This document shows, one piece after another, positions 27,098 through 36,105 of a DNA stretch of 64,000 bases. Made by a program: the position numbers and the translations under genes. Origin of the DNA: F0422 sp003992255 (GTDB lineage Bacteria > Bacillota > Negativicutes > Veillonellales > Veillonellaceae). Below the pieces are notes generated by a model that was not told where the DNA came from, did no database searches, and saw only the letters and a list, made by a program, of their open reading frames with translations. The DNA lies in NCBI RefSeq assembly GCF_003992255.1, contig NZ_RQVA01000006.1, forward strand, positions 55,221 through 119,220. Reading direction: 5' to 3'. Numbering within the stretch: position 1 is the stretch's first letter; the number at the start of each line of letters is the position of its first letter.

Positions 27098-27697
27098 CTA
27101 TTGTAATTTAATTTTTGTAGCAATCCATGCTGATAGGATCGCTTTTACAATATCACCAATCACAAATGGATAGAACAAAATCGTTAATGCTTTTTGTAAT
27201 CCTTCCATATCAAATGGGATTTTTGCAACCCACATGAAATAAGGTACAGCTGCTAAATAAGTAATAATGATACTTACCAATGTCGCCACAACAGCATAGC
27301 GCAAAAAGCTTTTTGTATTCCCTTTTAAACAACTGACTGCTGTATACGCAATTGGCCAAATCAAAATGAAGCCACCTGTTGGTCCCCAAATTTTACCCAT
27401 TCCACCAGTAAAGCCAGTAAATACTGGTAATCCAACAGCCCCCAACAGTACATACACCACTAGTGTGATAAATGCTTGTTTTGGAGGTAATAACAACCCG
27501 ATTAAACACAAGGCGATGGTAATCATAGAGATCATACCTACACCCATTGGGTTTGGTATAGATAACTGAGCCATTACACAAGCCAAGGCAACCAATAAGG
27601 ACATTCTAACTAAATCGGTCGTCTGAATGGTGCGTTTCACCTTATTAGTGGTTATACTCTCTGCCTCTGAAGAAGAATGCATATTTTTATTACTCAT
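27098..27697 (-). CDS. bioY: biotin ECF transporter substrate-binding component BioY
   Basis: A 199-residue membrane protein with about six helices. The BioY signature is present: LSIPNPMGVGMISMITIALCLIGLLLPPKQAF (quoted as PNPMGVGMISMITIALC), VVYVLLGAVGLPVFTGFTGG and GPTGGFILIWPIAY. It captures biotin and works with ECF A/A'/T components (none in the window) or alone. The start overlaps the upstream hotdog gene by 8 nt, so both are translated from one message under a BirA-type operator. Confidence 0.94.
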   Translation of the reverse strand: MSNKNMHSSSEAESITTNKVKRTIQTTDLVRMSLLVALACVMAQLSIPNPMGVGMISMITIALCLIGLLLPPKQAFITLVVYVLLGAVGLPVFTGFTGGMGKIWGPTGGFILIWPIAYTAVSCLKGNTKSFLRYAVVATLVSIIITYLAAVPYFMWVAKIPFDMEGLQKALTILFYPFVIGDIVKAILSAWIATKIKLQ

Positions 27698-28298
27698 TAT
27701 GATTCATTAACTCCTCTGTATACACCCATTTGCAGTCTGCCAATCCACCATGAGTTCCTACTAATTGACAATGGCCTTTTTGAAGCTTTCCATCTGTATG
27801 AATAGCCATTTTTTCCGCAGAAATGACATCGCCACCATAAAACGGTGATGAAAAGGTGATGTCTAGCTGAACTAACATCTCTTCATCTAATACATGATGT
27901 GCCATATGTGATAAAACCATCAATTCCGGCACGATTGGAACATCATCACGATACATAGGATTCATATCTTGTACAGCATCTGCAAACTCAAGAATTGATT
28001 CTTGGGTAAAAATAAATTTAGTTCTTGTTCTATCCTTCAAATCACAAGGCCAAGTTTTCGGCATTTCCTCTAATGATACTTCACCGTGCCCCTTCCAATC
28101 AGGATTCGATTGTTCTAACATAGTAGACACTATGGTGCCTTTAGGATTCGATGCACTTACTATGTGCTCTCGTTTCTTTGGAGTATAGTTAATTTGTAAC
28201 TGCGGTGATCTTGTAGTTCGTTTGTATTGTACAGTTCGTACAATAGCGGTATTAGGTATGTCCCTTACACTTGTCAAGCCCTTACATAGTGTATGCAT
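27690..28298 (-). CDS. MaoC-like hotdog-fold protein, co-operonic with bioY
   Basis: A 202-residue protein from the ATG at 28298 (GGAGGAGG 5 nt upstream; an in-frame start 18 bases earlier overlaps the ribosome site). The second half reads as a MaoC/hotdog domain: FTQESILEFADAVQDMNPMY resembles the hydratase motif in which an Asp-x-Asn-x-x-His/Tyr segment lines the active site, and LDITFSSPFYGGDVISAEKM matches the conserved late strand. The first half (residues 1-90) is not recognised and may be a second, degenerate hotdog. Operon position under BirA suggests a role in biotin or acyl-precursor metabolism; this is inference. Confidence 0.6.
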   Translation of the reverse strand: MHTLCKGLTSVRDIPNTAIVRTVQYKRTTRSPQLQINYTPKKREHIVSASNPKGTIVSTMLEQSNPDWKGHGEVSLEEMPKTWPCDLKDRTRTKFIFTQESILEFADAVQDMNPMYRDDVPIVPELMVLSHMAHHVLDEEMLVQLDITFSSPFYGGDVISAEKMAIHTDGKLQKGHCQLVGTHGGLADCKWVYTEELMNHNE

Positions 28299-28373
28299 AA
28301 GTGCCTCCTCCCCCATTCAATGGGTATACTGGATCTTACAAGTCTTACATAAATCTTACTTTGTTACACTTTT

Positions 28374-28402
28374 ATTATATTAATCAAATCGTATATAGTC
28401 AA
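28374..28402 (-). promoter_or_regulatory. promoter of the hotdog-bioY operon
   Basis: Minus-strand TTGACT (28397-28402), 17 bp, TATAAT (28374-28379), about 75 bp before the first start codon. A strong sigma-A promoter. Confidence 0.8.
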
Positions 28403-28419
28403 CTTATTTTTCAAATTCA

Positions 28420-28451
28420 TTGTTAACAAATTTTATATTCAACGTTAACGC
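28420..28451. promoter_or_regulatory. BirA-type operator
   Basis: TTGTTAAC (28420-28427), 16 bp, GTTAACGC (28444-28451). The inverted half-sites match the Firmicute BirA consensus (TTGTTAAC, 14-16 bp, GTTAACAA), with two mismatches in the last two bases. It lies 18 bp upstream of the -35 box, not on top of the promoter, which is slightly unusual for a simple repressor site. Confidence 0.7.
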
Positions 28452-28487
28452 AATATCTTCTTAGATTCTTAATCGAACTATCTACCT

Positions 28488-28536
28488 TGAAAAAGGACCA
28501 TCATCACTTGCATCTACTACAAGTAACGATGGTCCT
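28488..28536 (-). terminator. terminator after the outer membrane protein gene
   Basis: AGGACCATC and GATGGTCCT form a 9-bp stem with additional inner ACTTG/CAAGT pairing, then TTTTTC on the minus strand. It would also be the end of the dcw operon. Confidence 0.85.
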
Positions 28537-28583
28537 ATTTTTATTACAATGTGACATGTACGCCGATGAGTTACTATTCCATA

Positions 28584-29159
28584 TTAGAAGGAGTAACCTA
28601 CACCCGCATGTAAACCTTTCACATCATTTTTAGTTTCATTCATTTTATATTGATCATATTGGTAATACACGTTCAAATCAATATCAGGACGCAAACCATA
28701 GGAAGCACCTACTTGGAACGTATGCTTAATATCATTACCAAAACCTGCTTTTGCATAGCCTTCTACCTTATCAGATAATTGAGTATGCCCAATCACACCT
28801 GCTTGGTATCCAAAGCCGCTGTGTTTGTCCCCCATATCCACATAGGTACCAGCACCATATACATTCACATTTGGATGTACCGCATAGGCACCTGTTAATT
28901 GGTGGTCATTAATATCCGCTCCTGTGCGATGCACTTTATTAAAGGAATATTGAGCTCCTACTTTATCGGATAACCCTTGTTGTGCAGATATACCAAACCC
29001 ATTTCTACGTTTGGAATCATTTGCTGATTTATTGCTGACAGAATATTCAGCACTGATTTTAGTTTCACCAGCATTAATTTTTGTAACTGGCACTGCTGCA
29101 GCAAATGCAGAGGCACCAAAAGCTGCCAATACAACTGTTGCTACTAATACTTTTTTCAT
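28584..29159 (-). CDS. outer membrane beta-barrel protein (porin-like)
   Basis: A 191-residue protein with a signal peptide MKKVLVATVVLAAFGASAFA cut before AAVPV. About eight amphipathic, alternating strands follow (ISAEYSVSNKS, GFGISAQQGLSDKVGAQYSF, GYQAGVIGHTQLSDKVEGYAKAGF, quoted in part), and the chain ends HAGVGYSF, with the terminal Phe typical of BAM substrates. The size suggests an 8-stranded barrel. This is direct evidence of an outer membrane. It starts 22 bp after ftsZ stops with its own AGGAGG, so it probably rides on the ftsZ message. Cargo and role unknown. Confidence 0.85.
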   Translation of the reverse strand: MKKVLVATVVLAAFGASAFAAAVPVTKINAGETKISAEYSVSNKSANDSKRRNGFGISAQQGLSDKVGAQYSFNKVHRTGADINDHQLTGAYAVHPNVNVYGAGTYVDMGDKHSGFGYQAGVIGHTQLSDKVEGYAKAGFGNDIKHTFQVGASYGLRPDIDLNVYYQYDQYKMNETKNDVKGLHAGVGYSF

Positions 29160-29181
29160 AGCATCCTCCTATAAGAGAATC

Positions 29182-30198
29182 TTATCGTTTCATAAATGCA
29201 GGCACTTCTGGAGAGTTACTACCTGCACCAAATGGAGATTTACGAGCAAAGCTATTGCTGGAACCTTGATCACCAAATCCAGTTGCTACTACTGTAATAT
29301 ATACTTTGTCTCCAGCATTCTCATCAATAACAGAACCAAAAATAATATTTGCTTCTGGATCTGCAGCTTCAGAAATAATTTCTGCTGCTTCATTGATTTC
29401 GAATAAGCTTAATTCTTCGCTACCTGTGATGTTTAACAAGATACCTTTCGCACCGTCAATAGAAGTTTCTAACAATGGGCTGTTGATAGCTTGTTTTGCA
29501 GCATCCACAGCACGGTTTTCGCCTTCGCCAACACCGATACCCATCAATGCTTCACCTTGGTTAGTCATGATAGTTTTAACATCAGCAAAGTCAAGATTAA
29601 TTAAACCTGGTTTTGTAATCAAATCAGAAATACCTTTGATACCTTGACGCAATACTTCATCCGCAGTTAAGAACGCATCTTTCAAAGATGTTTTGCGGTC
29701 AATAATGCCCAATAAGCGATCATTTGGAATCGTGATGATAGTGTCTACTTTACCAGTTAATGCTTCAATACCACGTTCTGCTTGTTCTTTACGTTTTTTA
29801 CCTTCAAAGCCAAATGGTTTTGTTACAACACCTACTGTTAATGCACCAGCTTCACGAGCACATTCAGCTACCACAGGAGCAGCACCTGTACCAGTACCAC
29901 CACCCATACCAGCAGTAACGAATACCATATCAGCACCTTGAAGGGCTTTCAAAATATCTTCGCGACTTTCTTCTGCAGCTTCACGACCTACTTCTGGATT
30001 AGCACCAGCTCCCAAGCCTTTAGTTGCTTTTTCACCAATTTGAATACGAACTGGTACGTTAGTTCCATCCAAGGCTTGTGTCTCTGTATTAGCTACTAAG
30101 AAGTCAACATTTTCTAAGTCGCTGCCAATCATACGAGAAACGGCATTTCCGCCGCCGCCACCAACACCAATAACTTTAATTTTTGCAAATTCTGACAT
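29182..30198 (-). CDS. ftsZ: cell division protein FtsZ
   Basis: Tubulin-like GTPase forming the Z ring. A 338-residue protein starting MSEFAKIKVIGVGGGGGNAV, with tubulin signature GGGTGTG (about 99-105), T7 loop NLDFADVKTIM, a short linker (about 25 residues) and the C-terminal peptide EVPAFMKR that docks membrane tethers. The ATG at 30198 is chosen because AGGAGG stands 8 nt upstream; 12 codons of upstream open frame lack one. FtsA, the usual tether, is not encoded beside it. A possible promoter lies at 30250. Confidence 0.97.
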   Translation of the reverse strand: MSEFAKIKVIGVGGGGGNAVSRMIGSDLENVDFLVANTETQALDGTNVPVRIQIGEKATKGLGAGANPEVGREAAEESREDILKALQGADMVFVTAGMGGGTGTGAAPVVAECAREAGALTVGVVTKPFGFEGKKRKEQAERGIEALTGKVDTIITIPNDRLLGIIDRKTSLKDAFLTADEVLRQGIKGISDLITKPGLINLDFADVKTIMTNQGEALMGIGVGEGENRAVDAAKQAINSPLLETSIDGAKGILLNITGSEELSLFEINEAAEIISEAADPEANIIFGSVIDENAGDKVYITVVATGFGDQGSSNSFARKSPFGAGSNSPEVPAFMKR

Positions 30199-30249
30199 CG
30201 AATGATCCTCCTCTTCACTAGAGATATATTTCATATACGATCCTATGAC

Positions 30250-30255
30250 ATTATA
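30250..30255 (-). promoter_or_regulatory. possible ftsZ promoter (-10)
   Basis: TATAAT on the minus strand about 52 bp before the ftsZ start, in the 167-bp ftsQ-ftsZ gap, the longest gap in the cluster. The -35 is poor. Confidence 0.4.
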
Positions 30256-30365
30256 CTACTAGTCTACCTTATCTTTTATAATTTGCTTTTATTTTACAAT
30301 ATATTTTAATTTTTTTCAATGAAAGCCATTAACAAAATCATTGCTAGCTTACATTAGTCAAGATT

Positions 30366-31244
30366 TTATTGAGTTTTAATGTAAGGAGATTTAATATTTA
30401 CATCAATAAATTCTGCAGAAACATGGCGCTGCGATACATCCTGAATCATGTCGGTAGTAATTTTAGCTTTTTCTTCTAAATCACTTCTATCTCCAATGTG
30501 AATCGGCAATCCATCCACTGTATAAGCGATGATATGCTCAGCATCACCTACATTAATTTCTCCAATTTGTTTTCTTTTATCTTCAGGAAATCCCATCATG
30601 TACGTAATAGCCCCTCGAATTCCCTCTGATTCAACAGTGTCCCCCAATAAAGCGTTTCCCAAGCGCACGCCAGATATAATAGGCACTGTCGTGTCAGGAA
30701 TGGTTGGGCTACTTGCGATAACCATACCTTGCCTATCTAAGGCAACAAAGCCAAATTGGGAGGGTACTACCACAACAGCTGTACGTTCTTTCATATCTAC
30801 TTGCAAAGTAAGAGGAAGTGCATACGATACATGCGCTGTATCAACACGCATATCTTTTTGCAATCGTTCTTCAAGCGCTCCCGTTCTCACACGTAATATA
30901 TTCACTGGATATCCTAAATCGCCAATGGCCACCACATCTTCTGATGACAGCTGATTCGTGCCTGTCACCTGAATTTGTCCTATTGGCAATGGCAATGTAA
31001 ATAGGCCAATAATAAGAGCGGCACCAATGACAGTTTTCCACACGATAGACTTAGAAGGAGTACGTTTCTTTTTGATACGTCGCCGCCTTTTTACTCGGCG
31101 TGGACCATCCGGAGTATCAATGGTAACAATTTCCCAAGTAGAGTCCTCTTCCGCAGTAGGAGAAACAGTTCTTTCATCAACAGTAGCAACTGTATCGCCT
31201 TCCTGTCTTTCAAATCTAAATTCCTCAGGTCTATTTGAACGCAT
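30366..31244 (-). CDS. ftsQ: cell division protein FtsQ/DivIB
   Basis: A bitopic divisome protein of 292 residues. The acidic then very basic cytoplasmic part (RRVKRRRRIKKKRTPSK) is followed by one membrane segment (about 68-88), a POTRA domain (LPLPIGQIQVTGTNQLSSEDV) and the beta domain. The ATG at 31244 has AGGAG 5 nt upstream; an in-frame GTG two codons earlier is too close to that site. It follows ddl by 8 bp. Confidence 0.9.
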   Translation of the reverse strand: MRSNRPEEFRFERQEGDTVATVDERTVSPTAEEDSTWEIVTIDTPDGPRRVKRRRRIKKKRTPSKSIVWKTVIGAALIIGLFTLPLPIGQIQVTGTNQLSSEDVVAIGDLGYPVNILRVRTGALEERLQKDMRVDTAHVSYALPLTLQVDMKERTAVVVVPSQFGFVALDRQGMVIASSPTIPDTTVPIISGVRLGNALLGDTVESEGIRGAITYMMGFPEDKRKQIGEINVGDAEHIIAYTVDGLPIHIGDRSDLEEKAKITTDMIQDVSQRHVSAEFIDVNIKSPYIKTQ

Positions 31245-31252
31245 ATCCACTC

Positions 31253-32185
31253 CTAAAACTTATGTAATCCAGCGGAATGTAAAATTTGTTCGCATAGCTC
31301 AGGAAATTCGATGCCGACAGCTTTTGCTGCTTTTGGCACTAAGGAAGTAGCTGTCATGCCTGGCACTGTATTATATTCTAGTACAAACATGTCTTCACCA
31401 TCATTCATCATGATATCAACACGAATCACTCCAGCGCATTGCATTTGGCGATACACAGATTCGCCGATTTGCTGCATCTTAGCGGACTGTTCCTCCGTAA
31501 TTGGGGCAGGCACCAAATACTCAGTAGCACCGGTTGTATATTTAGAAGCATAATCATATTCTCCAGAGTGAGGTCTAATCTCTATAACTGGAAGTGCTTT
31601 TCCATCTAATACGGATACAGTAAACTCTCTACCATCCACAAAATCCTCTACAACGATGACATGATCAATCTCTAAGATTTGTTTAACTTCTTGCTCTACC
31701 TTAGATGCTTCTTTAATAATAGATACACCAATACTAGAACCTTGGCTAGCCGCTTTCACTACAAATGGCACCGTAAAATTGCTAGTAATATCAGTTAGAA
31801 TCTCTTCCACTGATTGTTGTTGTTGATCGTAGGATTTTGATCGAGCAGTAGGAATCTGAGCCCCTAAGAAGACATACTTACTCATCTTTTTATTCATCCC
31901 TACAGCATGAGCCATAATACCAGAACCTGTATAGGGAATACCAGCCATTTCTAGAGCTCCTTGCAACGCCCCATCTTCACCATATTTACCATGGATTGCG
32001 TTAAATACAACATCACATTCTAATTGTTGCAAGTCTTGCACCACAGTAGTTGGATTACATTCTAATGTATTGGCTTTGTATCCTTTACTTTGTAACGCCT
32101 CTGCAATAGCACTAGCTGTTCGTCTCGATACTTCAGCTTCTTTTGATGGCCCTCCCATGAGGACAACAATGCGTTTATCTTTCAC
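31253..32185 (-). CDS. ddl: D-alanine-D-alanine ligase
   Basis: Makes the D-Ala-D-Ala dipeptide for MurF. A 310-residue ATP-grasp enzyme with VLMGGPSKEAEVSRRTA at the N-terminus, the central-domain SSIGVS loop and the Mg-binding/ligand motif VLEYNTVPGMTATSLVPKAA. The Tyr in DSYV-like position is not obvious, but residues fit the D-Ala (not D-Lac) type: PYTGSGIMAHAVGMNK. It is one nucleotide from murC. Confidence 0.95.
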   Translation of the reverse strand: MKDKRIVVLMGGPSKEAEVSRRTASAIAEALQSKGYKANTLECNPTTVVQDLQQLECDVVFNAIHGKYGEDGALQGALEMAGIPYTGSGIMAHAVGMNKKMSKYVFLGAQIPTARSKSYDQQQQSVEEILTDITSNFTVPFVVKAASQGSSIGVSIIKEASKVEQEVKQILEIDHVIVVEDFVDGREFTVSVLDGKALPVIEIRPHSGEYDYASKYTTGATEYLVPAPITEEQSAKMQQIGESVYRQMQCAGVIRVDIMMNDGEDMFVLEYNTVPGMTATSLVPKAAKAVGIEFPELCEQILHSAGLHKF

Positions 32186-32186
32186 T

Positions 32187-33560
32187 TTATTTCTCCTCCA
32201 ATAAAGCTAATATTTTTGGCCCATATTGATTAATATTACCTGCACCCATAGTGATAACTAAATCGTTTGGTTTAATCACTTTAAGAGCTTCTTCTGGCAA
32301 TGTATTTACATCTGCTATATAGCGCACTTCTTTTCCTGTTAACTCTTTAATCATCAATGGAATCGACATGCCATCAATCCCTGGCTCTGGCTTTTCTCCG
32401 GCGCTATAAATATCAGTAATAAACACTACATCGGCTTCTGTGAAAGCTGTACCAAACTCTCTGAGCAACAATTTTGTACGACTAAATCGATGTGGTTGGA
32501 ATAAAATCACTACACGGTGGTCTTCTAATGATTTTGCCGCCTTAATAGTAGCTGCAATTTCTGTTGGATGATGGGCATAATCATCCACAACCCATACGTC
32601 TTTCACATGACCTTTCGTTTCAAATCTACGTTTTGCACCAATAAATTTACGCAATGCTTGTGCCACTACTTCAAAGGACAAACCTTCTCCAAGGGCCACA
32701 ACAAGTGCACCCAATGCATTCAATGCATTATGTTGTCCCGGTACAGCTAAACGCAAAGTGCCTAACACTGTATCCTTATGAATCACTTCAAAGGTAGTAA
32801 TCCCTTGTTCAATACGTAAATTATCAATACGATAGTCATTGCCAGCGCCTAATCCATAGGTAATACAAGTTCGTTTGATGTCTGGCATAATACGACGAAT
32901 AGACGGATTATCACCACATACAACAGCCACACCATCTTCTGGTAATTTCATAGAAAACTCTGTGAAAGCTCGCAATAAGTTTTCCACCGTCCGATAATGA
33001 TCCATATGGTCATTTTCAATATTTGTAATTACAATGCGTTTCGGATTTAAATGCAAGAAAGATCCATCACTTTCATCGGCCTCAGCAATACTATATTTTC
33101 CTTTTCCTACATGGCTACTACCTTGTAAATAATCTACCTCTCCACCGATAATAATCGTTGGATCTTGGTTGGCTTCCATGAAAATTTGTCCTAACATCGA
33201 TGTTGTTGTCGTCTTTCCATGAGCACCAGCTACAGCAATACCATATGTCTCATCCAATACAGCTTTTACAATGTCAGATCGATGCAAAATCGGAATATTA
33301 CGTTCACGAGCTCCAATAATTTCAGGATTATCTTCATGAATCGCAGTGGATCGAATGACAACATCCGACCCTTCTACATGCGATGCATCATGGCCTAAGA
33401 AAATGGTTGCCCCAGCATTTCTAAATTTTTCTGTTGTGGGAGATTCTTGAATATCTGAACCTGACACAGTAAATCCTTTTTCAATTAACACATGAGCAAT
33501 AGCGCGCATGCCAGAACCGGCGATGCCGATTAAATGTATACGTTTATAGGTATCTAACAT
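32187..33560 (-). CDS. murC: UDP-N-acetylmuramate-L-alanine ligase
   Basis: First Mur ligase; adds L-Ala to UDP-MurNAc. The 457-residue protein has a Rossmann-like HLIGIAGSGMRAIAHVL, the ATP P-loop GAHGKTTTTSM, the EADESDGSF segment, and the C-terminal VDDYAHHPTEI motif specific for MurC. It lies 14 nt after murG. The murB gene that often follows murC in Firmicutes is absent. Confidence 0.96.
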   Translation of the reverse strand: MLDTYKRIHLIGIAGSGMRAIAHVLIEKGFTVSGSDIQESPTTEKFRNAGATIFLGHDASHVEGSDVVIRSTAIHEDNPEIIGARERNIPILHRSDIVKAVLDETYGIAVAGAHGKTTTTSMLGQIFMEANQDPTIIIGGEVDYLQGSSHVGKGKYSIAEADESDGSFLHLNPKRIVITNIENDHMDHYRTVENLLRAFTEFSMKLPEDGVAVVCGDNPSIRRIMPDIKRTCITYGLGAGNDYRIDNLRIEQGITTFEVIHKDTVLGTLRLAVPGQHNALNALGALVVALGEGLSFEVVAQALRKFIGAKRRFETKGHVKDVWVVDDYAHHPTEIAATIKAAKSLEDHRVVILFQPHRFSRTKLLLREFGTAFTEADVVFITDIYSAGEKPEPGIDGMSIPLMIKELTGKEVRYIADVNTLPEEALKVIKPNDLVITMGAGNINQYGPKILALLEEK

Positions 33561-33574
33561 GAAGATACTCCTCT

Positions 33575-34681
33575 CTATGATTTAGTAATAGATAATGCTA
33601 ACTTTGCAATGTCTTCTGCTGCGTTTGGTTTTCCTAGCCCTAACGTAGCTTCTGCCATCAATCTACGTCGTTCTGCTGTCTCTAATAACGATGTTAATGC
33701 TGTTAACAACGTAGTTCCATTGAGCTCTGAGTCAAGAATCATATCAGCCGCTCCAGCTGATACAAAAGCTTTCGCATTATATGTTTGATGATCTGCTGCA
33801 GCATACGGATATGGTATCAAAATAGATGGAATCCCACGGACTGCCAATTCTGCTAATCCAATGGCTCCGGAACGGAAAATTGCCACGTCAGACGCTGCCA
33901 TAGCCATATCCATATTGTCTAAATACGGTACAATATATGAAGCTTCACTATATATGGCACCTTCTTGAATACCTAAGCTGTCGCATACACGTTTATATTC
34001 ATCAGTACCTGTGGCATGAATAATTTTTACATCGGTTCTGTCTTTGAACGCTTCATGAACAGCTGTCATGGCCGTGTTAATACTTCGAGCACCACGAGAT
34101 CCACCTGCTACTAAGATCGCTGTTTGATGCTCTTGAATACCAAAAAACTGCCGTCCCTTTTCACGATCCGCTGCTACTACAGCTGGTCTTACAGGATTCC
34201 CTGTATACACTACTTGTTTGGCTTTTGGAAATGCCCCAACCGCCTCTTCATAACCAACAGCTACTACATCCACAAAACGGCTTAATATTTTATTTGTAAT
34301 ACCTGGCACTACATTTTGTTCTTGAATCAACGTAGGAATCCCACGCAAAGCTGCTGCCATCAACAGTGGACCACACACATAGCCACCTGTACCAATCACA
34401 ATATCAGGCTTAAACTTTGAAATCAAGCGATTTGCTTTCCACAAAGAACTGATCGTTTTTCCTGCCGTAATGAACGTATCTATGGAAAAGCTACGTTGCA
34501 ATCCCTGTACAGGTAATGTAGTAAAAGGAATTCCTTCTTTGGGAACGATACGAGATTCTAATCCCTTATCCGTTCCTACATATAAAAAATTGGCATCTAC
34601 CATTGTTTGTAATGTTTTATATATGGTTATGGCTGGATAAATATGTCCACCAGTGCCACCACCTGAAATCATGATATTCAT
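33575..34681 (-). CDS. murG: MurG N-acetylglucosaminyltransferase
   Basis: Adds GlcNAc to lipid I, giving lipid II, at the inner face of the membrane. The 368-residue GT-B enzyme has GGGTGGHIYPAITI at the N-terminus, VIGTGGYVCGPLL, and the UDP-GlcNAc site FRSGAIGLAELAVRGIPSILIPYPYAAADHQ (quoted as GLAELAVRGIPSILIPYP). It follows murD directly; the ftsW gene normally between them is missing. Confidence 0.96.
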   Translation of the reverse strand: MNIMISGGGTGGHIYPAITIYKTLQTMVDANFLYVGTDKGLESRIVPKEGIPFTTLPVQGLQRSFSIDTFITAGKTISSLWKANRLISKFKPDIVIGTGGYVCGPLLMAAALRGIPTLIQEQNVVPGITNKILSRFVDVVAVGYEEAVGAFPKAKQVVYTGNPVRPAVVAADREKGRQFFGIQEHQTAILVAGGSRGARSINTAMTAVHEAFKDRTDVKIIHATGTDEYKRVCDSLGIQEGAIYSEASYIVPYLDNMDMAMAASDVAIFRSGAIGLAELAVRGIPSILIPYPYAAADHQTYNAKAFVSAGAADMILDSELNGTTLLTALTSLLETAERRRLMAEATLGLGKPNAAEDIAKLALSITKS

Positions 34682-34691
34682 GTATAACCTC

Positions 34692-36044
34692 TTACAATCG
34701 TTCTACAAGTCTGCGGAAATGATCCCCGCGATCTTCAAATCTGGCATACCAATCAAAACTAGCACATGCTGGGGATAATAACACAATATCTCCCTCTTCC
34801 GCAATACGAGCACTCAGCAGCACAGCTTCTTCCATAGATTCACAACGATGAATATGCGCCACACCGGCTTTGACTGCTGCTTCAGCAAACCGTTGGGCAG
34901 CTTCACCAATTAAGATAAGTTCTTTCACATTGGTTTTTACTAGGTCCATCAATTCCTCTAAGTCTGTCATCTTATCTTTTCCACCCGCAATCAGTATAAG
35001 CGGTTCCGTGAAAGATTCCAAAGCTTTGATTGTAGAATCTGTGTTCGTCGCTTTAGAATCATTGTAATACGTCACACCTTGTAACGCTCTAATTCGCTCT
35101 AGTCGATGTTCTACACCATGAAATTTTGAAATAGCACGATATATATCTTCAACTGGCACACCCAATGCATAGGTTAAAGCAATCACACTCAATATATTTT
35201 CAATATTATGAGACCCAGGAATGTGTATATCTTTTGTTGTAATCACCGGAACAGCCTGACCATGCAACACTGCATAACAAGTATCTTTATCGAAATATGC
35301 TCCATCTGTGACAGGTCGAATTTGACTGATACCTAATACTCGGCCTTTCACTCGTTCAGCCATGTCTGCCACAATAGGAGTATCAAAATTTAATACTGTA
35401 TAATCGCCAAGCTCTTGATTGACAAAGATATTTTCTTTCGCTGCTTGGTATCGTTCCATCGTTTTATGACGCAATAAATGGTCCGGCGTTACATTCAACA
35501 AAATAGCACCCTTTGTACGAAATTTATCAATACTTTCCAGTTGATATGACGATAACTCCGCTACTAATACTCCCGTCTCTGGAACAGCTAATGCTTGTTC
35601 ACTTAAAGAATACCCAATATTACCACCAACATACACATCCCACTCTGCTTCTTTTAGAACTGCTGCTAATAAAGAGGTAGTTGTAGTCTTTCCATTTGTT
35701 CCAGTCACACCAAGGATAGGAGCTTTCGATACTTCATAAGCGATTTCTACTTCTCCCACTACTGGAATATTGCGTTTTTTAGCCTCACAAATGATAGGAA
35801 TCTCTAAAGAGATGCCAGGTGAAACTACTACGCGATCCGTATTATCTAAAAGCACAAAATCTTGCTGCCCCGTAATCACAGTAATGTTATCATCTAAAAA
35901 TCGCTGGTTTTCTTCAACATCAAATTCAATTTGTTTATAGTCATTTAGTGTTACCGTAGCCCCTAATTTTGCTAATGTATGTGCTACACCAATACCGCTC
36001 AGTCCTGCACCTAATACCAAAATATGAGAACCTGTATAATCCAT
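34692..36044 (-). CDS. murD: UDP-N-acetylmuramoylalanine-D-glutamate ligase
   Basis: Adds D-Glu. The 450-residue Mur ligase has a UDP-binding N-domain (ILVLGAGLSGIGVAHTL), P-loop GVTGTNGKTTTTSL and C-domain YNDSKATNTDSTIKALES. The ATG at 36044 is used because AAAGGTGAT ends 3 nt upstream; eight codons of upstream frame have no ribosome site. A hairpin (36074-36097) separates it from mraY. Confidence 0.95.
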   Translation of the reverse strand: MDYTGSHILVLGAGLSGIGVAHTLAKLGATVTLNDYKQIEFDVEENQRFLDDNITVITGQQDFVLLDNTDRVVVSPGISLEIPIICEAKKRNIPVVGEVEIAYEVSKAPILGVTGTNGKTTTTSLLAAVLKEAEWDVYVGGNIGYSLSEQALAVPETGVLVAELSSYQLESIDKFRTKGAILLNVTPDHLLRHKTMERYQAAKENIFVNQELGDYTVLNFDTPIVADMAERVKGRVLGISQIRPVTDGAYFDKDTCYAVLHGQAVPVITTKDIHIPGSHNIENILSVIALTYALGVPVEDIYRAISKFHGVEHRLERIRALQGVTYYNDSKATNTDSTIKALESFTEPLILIAGGKDKMTDLEELMDLVKTNVKELILIGEAAQRFAEAAVKAGVAHIHRCESMEEAVLLSARIAEEGDIVLLSPACASFDWYARFEDRGDHFRRLVERL

Positions 36045-36073
36045 TTTATCACCTTTCCCTATATGCAAGAATA

Positions 36074-36097
36074 ACGGCTCTTACTTGGTAGAGCCGT
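36074..36097 (-). terminator. internal hairpin between mraY and murD
   Basis: ACGGCTCT and AGAGCCGT form an 8-bp stem with an 8-nt loop, followed on the minus strand by TATTCTTGC. It is a weak terminator or processing site inside the cluster, close to the murD ribosome site. Confidence 0.5.
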
Positions 36098-36105
36098 AAT
36101 CTATA

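Noticed and set aside
30199..30365. A short ftsA remnant between ftsQ and ftsZ
   Set aside because: The 167-bp gap is AT-rich and no frame shows FtsA-like actin motifs.
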